A stretch of 35,667 nucleotides of DNA from Pseudomonadota bacterium. GTDB taxonomy: Bacteria; Pseudomonadota; Alphaproteobacteria; Rhizobiales; Rhizobiaceae. Positions 1 to 6,595 of the stretch are shown here, piece after piece. A program made the position numbers and the translations under genes. Under the pieces are notes generated by a model. It worked only from the letters and a program-made list of their open reading frames with translations. It was not told the origin of the DNA and ran no database searches. How positions within the stretch are numbered: position 1 is the stretch's first letter; each line of letters starts with the position of its first letter. The stretch lies in contig JAEYRU010000004.1 of the NCBI GenBank assembly GCA_023435335.1, forward strand, positions 1-35,667, written 5' to 3'.

Positions 1-2
1 CC

Positions 3-53
3 CACGCCCATGCCCTCGCCGACTACGCGCTCGCCTTCCCGGATACGTCATGA
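3..53 (+). CDS. 3' end of an unidentified protein (partial)
   Basis: Only the last 16 codons and a TGA stop lie in the window. This frame (encoding ...ADYALAFPDTS) is preferred over the other two because its third codon positions are almost all G or C, as in the real genes of this window. The piece is too short to assign a family. A second forward frame stays open from the left edge to about position 400, but it runs into repeat DNA and has poor coding character, so I do not treat it as a gene. Confidence 0.35.
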   Translation, partial: HAHALADYALAFPDTS

Positions 54-146
54 GCGAGGCTGAAAATTACTCAGTTGGTCGAAGAACCGGCTGCGCGGAA
101 ACGCCCGGCGATGGCGAAGCCATGCCCGCAGGCGAGGTGCGGCCCC

Positions 147-250
147 GTGAGGGAGACCCAGAACGGCCGAAGGCCGAGCGCGCGACTGCGCGCCGGGCGA
201 CGTTTCGCCCGCCCCCGCGGAGGGCCAGCCGCGCAGCGGCGGTGCGGCCC
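147..250. repeat. Repeat copy A: box plus three hairpins
   Basis: The copy opens with GTGAGGGAGAC (147-157). Three short hairpins follow: CGGCC/GGCCG around GAA (164-176), GCGCGC/GCGCGC around GACT (178-193) and GGGCGA/TCGCCC around CGTT (195-210). Next come a CCCCCGCGGAG block and a GCCAGC tail leading to the next box at 251. It aligns along its length with copy C at 293-396; the hairpin arms differ but stay complementary. Confidence 0.7.
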
Positions 251-292
251 GTGAGCGAAACGAACGCCAGCGAGCGAAGCGAGCGCTCGGCC
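251..292. repeat. Repeat copy B: box and tail only
   Basis: This 42-base segment has the GTGAGCGAAAC box (251-261), then jumps to the GCCAGC tail (266-271), lacking the three hairpins of the longer copies. The tail holds the perfect palindrome CGAGCGCTCG (280-289) and a CGAGCG/CGCTCG pair (271-276, 284-289). From GCCAG to the next box is 27 bases, the same as in copy A. It reads as a partial repeat unit between two fuller ones. Confidence 0.55.
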
Positions 293-396
293 GTGAGCGA
301 AACAACGGCCGCAGGCCGAGGCGGCGACTGCCGCCCGCCCGACTTTTCGGGCGCCCCCGCGGAGCGCCAGCGAGCCAAAGGCGAGCGATGCGGCGC
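293..396. repeat. Repeat copy C: box plus three hairpins
   Basis: The copy opens with GTGAGCGAAAC (293-303). Its hairpins are CGGCC/GGCCG around GCA (306-318), GGCGGC/GCCGCC around GACT (320-335) and GCCCGA/TCGGGC around CTTT (337-352). A CCCCCGCGGAG block and a GCCAGC tail follow, and the next box starts at 397. The distance between box starts is 104 bases for both copy A and copy C. Confidence 0.7.
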
Positions 397-467
397 GTGA
401 GCGAAAAATATGTCGGAACCGCCCGCCCCCGCCCGTCCTTTGGGTGCAAGGCAGAAGGAGAAACCCC

Positions 468-839
468 ATGCTCAAGGACAAATCCTCATCCGCCATCGTC
501 GCCGTCAGCGACATCGACCGTGCGAAGACGTTCTACCGCGACACGCTCGGCCTCGAGCTCGTGGACGACATGGGCGAGGTGCTGACATTCCGCACCGGCG
601 ACACAAGGCTGGTCGTCTACCGGTCGGAATTCGCCGGCGGCAACAAGGCCAACGCCGTCGTGTGGGACGTCGGCGAAGCGATCGACGCGATCGTGGCCGA
701 TCTGAGGGGCAAGGGCGTCGTGTTCGAGCGTTACGGCGATGTCGGCGAGTACAGGGACGGCATCCACCATGCCGGCGCGATGAAGCTGGTCTGGCTCAAG
801 GATCCGGACGGCAACATCCTCCACCTGAACTCGATGTAG
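468..839 (+). CDS. VOC-family (glyoxalase/bleomycin-resistance fold) protein
   Basis: The product is a 123-residue, single-domain protein of the vicinal oxygen chelate superfamily. The N-terminal half shows the first beta-alpha-beta module (AIVAVSDIDRAKTFYRDTLGLEL). The C-terminal end has the typical ...LVWLKDPDGNILHLNSM finish, in which the Glu/Asn-bearing last strand usually carries a metal ligand. The start at 468 is fixed by an AGGAG box at 456-460, seven bases upstream; an upstream in-frame ATG at 444 lacks such a site. Substrate cannot be told: the family includes glyoxalases, dioxygenases and antibiotic-binding proteins. The next gene follows after 68 bases, so the two may be co-transcribed. 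Confidence 0.85.
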   Translation: MLKDKSSSAIVAVSDIDRAKTFYRDTLGLELVDDMGEVLTFRTGDTRLVVYRSEFAGGNKANAVVWDVGEAIDAIVADLRGKGVVFERYGDVGEYRDGIHHAGAMKLVWLKDPDGNILHLNSM

Positions 840-907
840 CGGAACACCCTCGCCCACGCCGCGTTCGGTCCGGACAGGCACGACGCCCGAAACGCAAGGA
901 GGCTTTC

Positions 908-1381
908 ATGCAGAACCGGACCACCGAGGAGTTTCTCGCCGATCTGGAGGAGTTCGACACCGCCATGCTGGTGACGCGCGACGGCGCGCACCTGCGCGCG
1001 CGGCCCATGCAGCCGCATGTCGGCAACGCCGACGGCTCGATCCGTTTCCTCACCTCGATCCGCACCCACAAGGTCGAGGAGGTCGCCCGCGCTCCCGAGG
1101 CCAACCTCGTCTTCACCGACGACGACGCCAGCTGGATCTCGGTCTCCGGCCGCATGCGCCTGTCGCGCGACGCGGCCGACATCGACGAGCTGTGGTCGGC
1201 CTCGGCGGAGGCCTGGCTCGGCCACGGCCGCGACGAGGCGGTGGTGCTCATCCTCGAGCCCGAGATCGCCGAATACTGGGACTACCGCGAGAACGCGGTG
1301 AAGGCCGGCTGGGAAATCGCCAAGGGCATGCTGACCGGCAGGCAGCCCGACATCGGCGAGAACCGCAAGCTGACGCTCTGA
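908..1381 (+). CDS. Pyridoxamine 5'-phosphate oxidase-fold protein (general stress protein 26-like)
   Basis: This 157-residue protein has the split-barrel flavin-binding fold of the PNPOx-like family, of the type often named general stress protein 26. Visible hallmarks are the opening strand FDTAMLVTRDGAHLRARPM, the middle SIRFLTSIRTHKVEEV segment and the WISVSGRMRLSRD strand, followed by an acidic helix and the WDYRENAVKAGWEIAKG tail common in this subgroup. Members bind FMN, FAD or F420, and their reactions are often unknown, so no specific activity is claimed. The start has a strong AGGAGG box at 897-902, five bases upstream. The gene converges on the TadG-like gene, with 27 bases between stops. 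Confidence 0.85.
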   Translation: MQNRTTEEFLADLEEFDTAMLVTRDGAHLRARPMQPHVGNADGSIRFLTSIRTHKVEEVARAPEANLVFTDDDASWISVSGRMRLSRDAADIDELWSASAEAWLGHGRDEAVVLILEPEIAEYWDYRENAVKAGWEIAKGMLTGRQPDIGENRKLTL

Positions 1382-1384
1382 GCC

Positions 1385-1410
1385 AGGCGCGGCGGGCCCG
1401 CCCCTCGCCT
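1385..1410. terminator. Possible bidirectional hairpin between convergent genes
   Basis: A GC-rich inverted repeat lies between the two convergent stop codons: AGGCG (1385-1389) pairs with CGCCT (1406-1410), and GGCGGG (1391-1396) with CCCGCC (1397-1402). No T-tract follows on either strand, so it is not a textbook intrinsic terminator. Its position at the meeting point of two genes is the main support. Confidence 0.3.
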
Positions 1411-2647
1411 AACGCGAAAGGAAAACCGACTTCGGCTGCCCCGAGCCCCCGGGGCCGCCCTCCAGCTTCCACTTCGCCGAGTTGATGATCAGCGAGTTGA
1501 CCACGAGGTTCGTCTTGTTGCCGGTGACGTTGGTGGTCGAGTTGTAGGTCACGTCCCGGTTCGGCAGGTGGATCACCCCTTCCAGGTACTCGCCCTTGGA
1601 GCCGTTGAAGACGTAGTTGCGTTTGTTGGCGTTGTTGGCGGGGTCGCTGACCTTCTCGAACATCAGGATGCCGGTGTACGGGCCCGAGGCCGGCGCGGTC
1701 GCCTTCATGCTCAGGCCGCCATTGGCCTGGATCTGCGAGTCGGTGTTGGGGAAATAGAAGGTGACGCCTTCGGCGATCACCGTGGCGCCCGAATTGATGA
1801 TCATCGGACCCTTGATGATGTGCAGCCCCGGCTTGAAGGTCACCGTCGGGCTGCCGTTGAAGTTGACGTTGCAGTGCACGCCCGGATTGAGCGTGTGGCT
1901 GGAGCCGTCCCTCGCGCCGCTGGTCGTGCAGCTGGCCGGCACGGTTGGCTCGGCGATCTTGCCGGCATAGGGGTCCGCGGCCGCCGGGCAGCCGGTCTCC
2001 AGCTTCGTGATCGTGCCGCCGTTCTTAATGTACTTCTTGCCCTTCACGCACAGCGTCTTCACGCCGAGCGTGGACCCGGCGTTCATGATGAAGGCGGGAT
2101 CCTGCTCCGAGTGGACGTGCATCTCGCAGTCGGACGCCGTGATGCTGGCGCCGGAATTGACCAGCAGCGCCTGGCTCTTGTTGCCCAGCACCGTTACGCA
2201 CGGGCCGCCCGCCTCGGTCTCGAACCGCGCTTGCGACACGACCCCCAGCGTCACACTGTCGCCCAGGATTCCGGTCCCGATGGTTAGCGGCATCTTTCCG
2301 CTGGCCGAGCCGTCGAGCACCCCGTCCCCCAGCGTGAAGGCGGCGGTGGGCCGGTCCGGATCGCTGGCCTCGCCGGGCAGGCTCGCCTGGAAGAAGGCTT
2401 CGGCCGCCCCGACCTGATTCTTGTCTTCGCGCGCGCCCGCGAGAACGGCCGCGTCCAGCAGCTGCTGCAGCCTGGCGCGCTGGTTGAGCGCGCTGGTATA
2501 TTCGACGCTGAGGGCAACGCCGATCATGATCGGGACCAGCGCCAGCGCGGTGTAAATCGTGAAGTTGCCGCGCCGGTCAGCGACGAACGAAGCGGAGGTC
2601 GGGCGCCCAGCCCGCTTGCCCGGCCATGAAATGAGCATCTCGATCAC
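1409..2647 (-). CDS. TadG-like pilus assembly / surface protein
   Basis: The 412-residue product has the TadE/TadG N-terminus: a positively charged RRGN motif (residues 25-28), then one membrane helix (about 30-49) with LVPIMIGVALSVEY, and the LQQLLDAAVLAGA helix. This is the usual layout of Flp/Tad pilus accessory proteins exported and held by one N-terminal helix. The C-terminal two thirds are rich in Gly, Asn, Thr and paired Cys, with repeating short strands that suggest a beta-helix-like extracellular domain. No other tad genes (cpaA-F, flp, tadB/C) are nearby, so this is an orphan locus. The first start is a GTG at 2647; ATG at 2638 is an alternative. Neither has a strong ribosome-binding site. 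Confidence 0.8.
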   Translation of the reverse strand: MIEMLISWPGKRAGRPTSASFVADRRGNFTIYTALALVPIMIGVALSVEYTSALNQRARLQQLLDAAVLAGAREDKNQVGAAEAFFQASLPGEASDPDRPTAAFTLGDGVLDGSASGKMPLTIGTGILGDSVTLGVVSQARFETEAGGPCVTVLGNKSQALLVNSGASITASDCEMHVHSEQDPAFIMNAGSTLGVKTLCVKGKKYIKNGGTITKLETGCPAAADPYAGKIAEPTVPASCTTSGARDGSSHTLNPGVHCNVNFNGSPTVTFKPGLHIIKGPMIINSGATVIAEGVTFYFPNTDSQIQANGGLSMKATAPASGPYTGILMFEKVSDPANNANKRNYVFNGSKGEYLEGVIHLPNRDVTYNSTTNVTGNKTNLVVNSLIINSAKWKLEGGPGGSGQPKSVFLSR

Positions 2648-2728
2648 TTGTTATGAAAGGCTTGAACGATGCCCCACCGTAGTGCCGGAATATGTTGAAT
2701 TGCTTAAATAGGCCGAGCGATCGACTGG

Positions 2729-3370
2729 TTATTCCCAGCGCGCGAGGAAATCTTCCGCCGACAGCGCCTGCATGTCGGGCACGGCCTCGAACAGCCGCTC
2801 GACGGGCCAGTCCCACCAGGCAAGCGCGGCAAGCCGCCGCGCTATGTCGTCGGGAAAGCGCGGCCGCAGCACCCGCGCCGGCGCGCCGGCCACGATCGTG
2901 TAGGGCGCGACATCGCGCGTTACCACCGCGTTCGCGCCGACCACCGCGCCGTCGCCGACGGTGACGCCGGGCAGCACCACCGCGCCGTGCCCGATCCACA
3001 CGTCGTTGCCGATCGTCACCCGCCTGCCGCGCCGCCGCTCCAGGAACTGCCCGTCGACGCCGAGGTAGCGGAAATATTCGTTCGGCCGGTAGCTGAGCTT
3101 GTGCGAGGTTATCCGCTCCAGCGGGTGTTCCAGCGCATTGATGCGCGTGTTGGCCGCGATCGAGCAGAACTTGCCGATCGAGGCATAGATCGCCTCGGCG
3201 TGCCGCTCGAAATAGGAGAAGTCGCCGACGGTCACCTCGCGCAGGACCACCCGCTCCGCCACCGCCGCGTAGGCGCCCAGCCGGCAGCCTTTCAGCTCCG
3301 CGGTCGGGTGGATGCGCGGCAGCGGGTCGGTGAAGCGCAGGTCGGCTGCAGCTTTGACGTCGTCGCTCAT
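2729..3370 (-). CDS. Left-handed beta-helix (hexapeptide) acetyltransferase
   Basis: The product is a 213-residue acyltransferase of the xenobiotic/chloramphenicol acetyltransferase type (CatB/VatD-like), closest by eye to the hexapeptide transferases annotated in phosphonate-metabolism contexts. Hexapeptide turns run through residues 20-72 and 117-165. An excursion with His82 (INALEHPLERITSH) matches the catalytic His region of this family, and the ...TIGNDVWIGHGAVVLPGVTVGDG and YTIVAGAPARVL segments are diagnostic. No phn genes are visible here, so a phosphonate role is not supported by context. It is probably cytosolic and trimeric as in its family. The acceptor substrate is unknown. An 81-bp AT-rich gap separates it from the downstream TadG-like gene. 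Confidence 0.85.
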   Translation of the reverse strand: MSDDVKAAADLRFTDPLPRIHPTAELKGCRLGAYAAVAERVVLREVTVGDFSYFERHAEAIYASIGKFCSIAANTRINALEHPLERITSHKLSYRPNEYFRYLGVDGQFLERRRGRRVTIGNDVWIGHGAVVLPGVTVGDGAVVGANAVVTRDVAPYTIVAGAPARVLRPRFPDDIARRLAALAWWDWPVERLFEAVPDMQALSAEDFLARWE

Positions 3371-3407
3371 GCGCCGGCTTTACGCCGCGCCGCGCCGCCC
3401 GGCAAGA

Positions 3408-3890
3408 TCAGGGCTTGCTCTTGCTCCAGACGACCTCCTGCCCGTAGAGCGGCACCGTCGAGATCGCCATCTTGGCCGAGCCGTCCTGCACCTGGCGCGA
3501 ATGCGACAGGTAGATCAGCGTGTCGTTCGCCTTGTCGTAGATGCGGTTCACAACCTGCTTCTTCCAGATCAGGCTGATGCCCTGCCTGAACACTTCCTCC
3601 CCGTCGCGGTCGAGCTCTATGTCGCCGATGACGATCGGTCCGGTCTGCCGGCAGGCGATCGAGGTGTTGGACGGGTCCTCGAACCAGTTGCCCTTCTGCA
3701 GCCGGTCGATCAGCCCGCGCTCGAAGTAGGAGACGTGGCAGGTCACGCCCTGCACCTCGGGATCGGTGATCGCCTCGACGATGATGTCGTTGCCGATCCA
3801 GTCGACCCCGACCTTGCCGACCTGCTGGGCGGCAGCCGGTAGCGCGCCGACCAATGCGGCGAGGGTGGCGAGAACGATCTGGCGGCGCAT
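3408..3890 (-). CDS. creA: CreA family periplasmic protein
   Basis: This 160-residue protein matches the CreA family, a conserved proteobacterial secreted protein of unknown function. A signal peptide is clear: basic MRRQ, a hydrophobic core, then a LPAAA-QQ cleavage site after residue 21. The mature part shows the family pattern GKVGVDWIGNDIIVEAITDP, a Cys pair (GVTCHVSYF and SIACRQTG) likely to form a disulfide, and the ...DTLIYLSHSRQVQDGSAKMAIS segment. The ATG at 3890 has an AGGGAGA site just upstream. A longer in-frame reading to 4106 would overlap the cytochrome gene and lacks family character. Gaps to its neighbours are 37 bases downstream and 56 upstream, so co-transcription with the cytochrome gene is possible. 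Confidence 0.88.
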   Translation of the reverse strand: MRRQIVLATLAALVGALPAAAQQVGKVGVDWIGNDIIVEAITDPEVQGVTCHVSYFERGLIDRLQKGNWFEDPSNTSIACRQTGPIVIGDIELDRDGEEVFRQGISLIWKKQVVNRIYDKANDTLIYLSHSRQVQDGSAKMAISTVPLYGQEVVWSKSKP

Positions 3891-3946
3891 CGGCGTCTCC
3901 CTGGTGGCGCTGGACTGCCGCTGGACTTGGGTCGCCGGGGTCGCCT

Positions 3947-4453
3947 TTACAAGTCCTGGTCGGCCCGGATCATGCGCTCCAGCACGCGGCTCTTGAGGAT
4001 GAAGCGCTGGTAAAGCGCGCCGGCGATGTGCAGCAGCACGACCGCCAGCAGCACCGTCTTCAGCACCTCGTGGGTATCGGCCGCCTCCTCGACGCCGCCG
4101 AACCACGCCATCGCGCCGGAGAGCGGCACCACGACGAGCAGCGCGTAGAGGAGGAGATGCGTGCCGTGCGCCGCGATCCGCAGCGCCGGGGGTTCGTTCT
4201 CAGGCAGCGGCGGGCTGCCGCGCGTGAAGCGAAGGTAGAAGCGCCAGAAGACGAGCAGCAGGGTCAGCACCCCGGCGCCGGCGTGGAGATAGGCCCACTG
4301 CAGGTCGGCCGCCTCGGCCGTCCTGCCATGCTCCAGCGCCTCCCAGGCATTGCCCATGCCCTGGTTGCCGACGAACTGGAACAGCACCAGCAGCACCACG
4401 ATCCAGTGCAGCCATATCTGGAGCTTGGAATAGCCTTGCGCGGATCTGGACAT
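3947..4453 (-). CDS. Cytochrome b561 family membrane protein
   Basis: The 168-residue product is a four-helix di-heme cytochrome b561 of the bacterial CybB type, an inner-membrane electron carrier linking quinol to periplasmic or unknown acceptors. Helices lie at about 11-28, 53-72, 97-115 and 132-152. Candidate heme ligands are His16 in the first helix (LQIWLHWIVV), His57 in the second (AYLHAGAGVL) and His142 in the last (LLHIAGALYQRF). The ATG at 4453 has a GAAGG element about nine bases upstream. It is transcribed away from the small membrane protein/SCO pair, with a 137-bp divergent gap. The partner is not visible; the nearby SCO gene fits a respiratory theme, but that is inference. Confidence 0.88.
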   Translation of the reverse strand: MSRSAQGYSKLQIWLHWIVVLLVLFQFVGNQGMGNAWEALEHGRTAEAADLQWAYLHAGAGVLTLLLVFWRFYLRFTRGSPPLPENEPPALRIAAHGTHLLLYALLVVVPLSGAMAWFGGVEEAADTHEVLKTVLLAVVLLHIAGALYQRFILKSRVLERMIRADQDL

Positions 4454-4578
4454 GGTGGAGTCGCCTTCGCCTCATGTGAACTGTTGCCAACTGACACCCG
4501 CCGCAATCTCCCGGCGATGATCTGGATCAACAACCCTCCGCGACGTTGTCGCATCTTCCATGTGGCCGGTGGCGGCTC

Positions 4579-4584
4579 TATATT
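4579..4584 (+). promoter_or_regulatory. Candidate -10 element for a leaderless mRNA
   Basis: TATATT (4579-4584) ends six bases before the ATG at 4591. A normal transcription start would therefore fall on or next to the start codon, giving a leaderless message, and no ribosome-binding site precedes that ATG. The -35 match (TTCCAT with an 18-base spacer) is weak, so this is a candidate only. Confidence 0.4.
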
Positions 4585-4590
4585 CGGCCC

Positions 4591-4746
4591 ATGACGAAGT
4601 TTGCTCCCTACAGCAATGCTCTGGTGCTTGCCTTGGCCGCGGCCGCACTGTCGGCCGCCACGGGCCTTGCCTTCGCCGGCTGGATGGAGCATGGGGCCGG
4701 CATGTTCGCCAGCCTCGCCGCTTCCGGCCTGAGCTGGTGCTTCTGA
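4591..4746 (+). CDS. Small single-pass membrane protein upstream of SCO gene
   Basis: A 51-residue protein with one long hydrophobic segment (about residues 9-30) and a short C-terminal tail ending GLSWCF. I recall similar tiny proteins in other Rhizobiales but know no function. The ATG at 4591 is chosen because the peptide begins MTKF just before the hydrophobic stretch; in-frame codons before it overlap the putative promoter. It has no visible ribosome-binding site, in keeping with a leaderless start. It ends 25 bases before the SCO gene and is probably in the same transcript. A link to copper or cytochrome oxidase assembly is suggested by position alone. Confidence 0.65.
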   Translation: MTKFAPYSNALVLALAAAALSAATGLAFAGWMEHGAGMFASLAASGLSWCF

Positions 4747-4771
4747 TCCTCCCCACCCTTCTGGTGACAGC

Positions 4772-5347
4772 ATGATGCGCTTTATCCTCATAGGCATAGC
4801 AGTGATCATGGCTGCCATGACCGGCTTCTGGGCCTTCGACTGGTATCGCCAGGCCTCCAGCGGCGACGCCTATGGCGGGCCGTTCACGCTGGTCGACCAC
4901 ACTGGCGCCGAGATCACGGAACAGGCGCTGCGCGGCCACCCGTCGGCCGTGTTCTTCGGCTTCACCCACTGCCCGGAAGTCTGCCCCACCACGCTGTTCG
5001 AGATGGACGGGTGGCTGAATACGCTGGGCGACGAGGGCAAGGACATCCGCGCCTTCTTCGTCTCGGTCGACCCGGAGCGCGACACGCCTGAGCTCATGGA
5101 GAGCTATGTCACCAACGTGTCCGACCGCATCACCGGCATCACCGGAGACCCGGAAGCGATTGCCGAGATGGCGCGGTCGTTCGGCATCTATTCGCGCAAG
5201 GTCGAGCTGGAAGGCGGCGACTACACGATGGACCACACGGCTTCCATCCTTCTGCTTGACCGCAACGGCGCATTTTCCGGCACCATCGCCTATGGCGAGA
5301 ACCCGGACACGGCGGTGGCCAAGCTGAAACGGCTCGCCGGAGCCTGA
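4772..5347 (+). CDS. SCO1/SenC family copper chaperone
   Basis: The 191-residue protein is a membrane-anchored thioredoxin-fold SCO protein, of the class that delivers copper to the CuA site of cytochrome c oxidase or acts as a thiol reductase. An N-terminal membrane helix (about 3-22) is followed by a periplasmic domain holding the copper-binding motif Cys67-P-E-V-Cys71 and the distal ligand His155 (YTMDHTAS). The SVDPERDTPE stretch (98-107) is also characteristic. All three copper ligands are present. Two adjacent ATGs (4772 and 4775) are possible starts, with only weak upstream purines. It lies between the 51-residue membrane protein and prmA, 20 bases before the latter. Confidence 0.92.
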   Translation: MMRFILIGIAVIMAAMTGFWAFDWYRQASSGDAYGGPFTLVDHTGAEITEQALRGHPSAVFFGFTHCPEVCPTTLFEMDGWLNTLGDEGKDIRAFFVSVDPERDTPELMESYVTNVSDRITGITGDPEAIAEMARSFGIYSRKVELEGGDYTMDHTASILLLDRNGAFSGTIAYGENPDTAVAKLKRLAGA

Positions 5348-5367
5348 ACCTTACCGGATCTTCCCGC

Positions 5368-6231
5368 TTGACCCAGACCCGCCTGTTCTTCACCGCCCCG
5401 CGCCCGCAGGCGGAGGACCTCTACCGCCGCATCGAGAGCGCCTTCGAGGACGACGGCTTTCCGCTCGCGATCATCGAGCAGGACGAAGCGGCGGCGCTCT
5501 TCGAGGTCTCGCTCTACGTGGAAGACGTCGCGGCGGCCGAGCCGCGCCTGCGCGCGTTGCTGGACGGAAGCGGCTGCCGGTTGGACAGCGAGACGCTGCC
5601 CGACATCGACTGGGTCTCGCACACGCTTGCCGGGCTGACGCCGGTGCGCGCCGGGCGCGTGCTCGTCCACGGGAGCCACGACCGGGCGCGGCGCCACATC
5701 GGCGATGTCGCGATCGAGATCGAAGCGGGGCTCGCGTTCGGGACAGGTCATCACGGCACCACCGCCGGCTGCCTGGAAATGATCCAGCGTATCTTGCGCG
5801 CGGAACGGCCCCGCCGCGCGCTGGACCTGGGAACGGGCAGCGCCGTGCTGGCGATCGCCGTGGCCAGGCTCGCCAACATCCCCGTGCTCGCCACCGATAT
5901 CGACCCGGTGGCGACCGCGGTGGCGCAGCGCAACGTGGAACTGAACGAGGTGGCCGCGCTGGTCGAATGCGCCACCGCCACCGGGTTCCATCACCCGGCC
6001 TTCGCCGCATGGCGGCCCTTCGACCTGATCGTGGCGAACATCCTGGCGCGGCCGCTGATGCAGCTGGCGCCGGCCATGGCGCAGCACGTCACGCCGGGCG
6101 GGTCGCTGGTTCTGTCGGGCATCCTCGACCGCCAGCGCCAGGCGGTCATCGCCGCCTATGTCGGGCAGCGCTTCCGCCATGTCGCGACGATCCATCGCGA
6201 GGGCTGGTCAACGATCCACCTGAAGCGGTAG
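5368..6231 (+). CDS. prmA: Ribosomal protein L11 methyltransferase
   Basis: PrmA trimethylates lysines and the N-terminus of ribosomal protein L11 using S-adenosylmethionine. The 287-residue length is normal. Residues 1-95 form the substrate-recognition domain. The catalytic domain shows GTGHHGTT (125-132), the SAM-binding motif I LDLGTGSAV (152-160), the acidic TDIDP end of the next strand (176-180) and the NILA motif (224-227). The start is a TTG at 5368, giving MTQTRLFF as in related proteins; no ATG lies near the family N-terminus. It follows the SCO gene closely and is followed by a hairpin that serves the opposite strand. Confidence 0.93.
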   Translation: MTQTRLFFTAPRPQAEDLYRRIESAFEDDGFPLAIIEQDEAAALFEVSLYVEDVAAAEPRLRALLDGSGCRLDSETLPDIDWVSHTLAGLTPVRAGRVLVHGSHDRARRHIGDVAIEIEAGLAFGTGHHGTTAGCLEMIQRILRAERPRRALDLGTGSAVLAIAVARLANIPVLATDIDPVATAVAQRNVELNEVAALVECATATGFHHPAFAAWRPFDLIVANILARPLMQLAPAMAQHVTPGGSLVLSGILDRQRQAVIAAYVGQRFRHVATIHREGWSTIHLKR

Positions 6232-6236
6232 GCGGA

Positions 6237-6263
6237 ATCAAAAAGGGCGGCCAGGCCGCCCTT
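6237..6263 (-). terminator. Intrinsic terminator downstream of the DUF1127 gene
   Basis: A perfect nine-base stem (AAGGGCGGC at 6243-6251, GCCGCCCTT at 6255-6263) closes a three-base loop. Read on the minus strand it runs into a T-tract (CTTTTTGATT), the form of an intrinsic terminator 24 bases after the DUF1127 stop. On the plus strand it follows prmA but lacks a downstream T-tract, so it would work poorly in that direction. Confidence 0.8.
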
Positions 6264-6287
6264 CAGGCTTGCGTAGCTGCGCCGGTC

Positions 6288-6461
6288 TCAGACGAGATAG
6301 CTGGCCGCGGCGTTCTTGCGCAGGTCCTCGCGCTTGTAGCCATGCGCGGCGAGCGTGCGGTCGTCGAGCATCAGAAGCGCGCCGTTCACATAACGGGTGG
6401 CCTGCTTGGAACGTGCCTCGATCATGGCGTCCATCGCGCTGCGGAAGAAGTTCCTGGACAT
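6288..6461 (-). CDS. DUF1127-like small protein
   Basis: A 57-residue basic protein with the DUF1127-like C-terminal pattern LDDRTLAAHGYKREDL. Small DUF1127 proteins are widespread in Rhizobiales; some members have been tied to RNA metabolism and phosphate or stress responses, but I cannot place this one. The start at 6461 (MSRNFFRSAM) is preferred over an ATG two codons earlier (6467): an AGGAG box at 6468-6472 abuts the first ATG but is properly spaced from the second. It is divergent from the aminopeptidase P gene across about 220 bp that hold a perfect inverted repeat, and it has its own terminator, so it is probably monocistronic. Confidence 0.75.
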   Translation of the reverse strand: MSRNFFRSAMDAMIEARSKQATRYVNGALLMLDDRTLAAHGYKREDLRKNAAASYLV

Positions 6462-6564
6462 ATCCATCTCCTGTAACGTTGGAAGAGCAATCCTCCACCC
6501 TTGAAAGGTAAGCGTCGCTGCCCCTTGTAACCAGACACGATATCGCATGGCAGCCATCCCTTTT

Positions 6565-6595
6565 TTGCAGCGCACAAACACATGCTGCGCTGCAA
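6565..6595. promoter_or_regulatory. Perfect 10-bp inverted repeat in a divergent promoter region
   Basis: TTGCAGCGCA (6565-6574) and TGCGCTGCAA (6586-6595) are exact reverse complements around an 11-base spacer. Centre-to-centre spacing is 21 bp, about two DNA turns, as expected for a dimeric regulator. It lies between the divergent DUF1127 and aminopeptidase P genes. Neither strand has a T-tract on its 3' side, which argues against a terminator. No regulator gene is nearby, so the binding protein is unknown. Confidence 0.5.

Larger units (their letters stand above)
54..467. other. Non-coding block of degenerate structured repeats
   Basis: These 414 bases lie between the stop of the first partial gene and the start codon of the VOC gene. 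They hold two longer repeat copies (147-250 and 293-396) and a short tail-only copy (251-292), each opening with a GTGAGSGARAC-like box; a fourth box at 397-407 leads into unique sequence. A weaker, possibly related stretch at 50-146 has an ATGAGCGAGG start and a hairpin with arms ATGGC and GCCAT around a GAA loop (111-123). Short open frames across the block encode Arg/Ala/Ser/Glu-rich low-complexity peptides and are not convincing genes. Confidence 0.7.

Noticed and set aside
50..400. Forward open frame of 116 codons (and two reverse frames) over the repeat block
   Set aside because: Low-complexity Arg/Ala/Ser/Glu peptide built from repeated boxes; hairpins co-vary at the base level without regard to codons; no ribosome-binding site or family resemblance.
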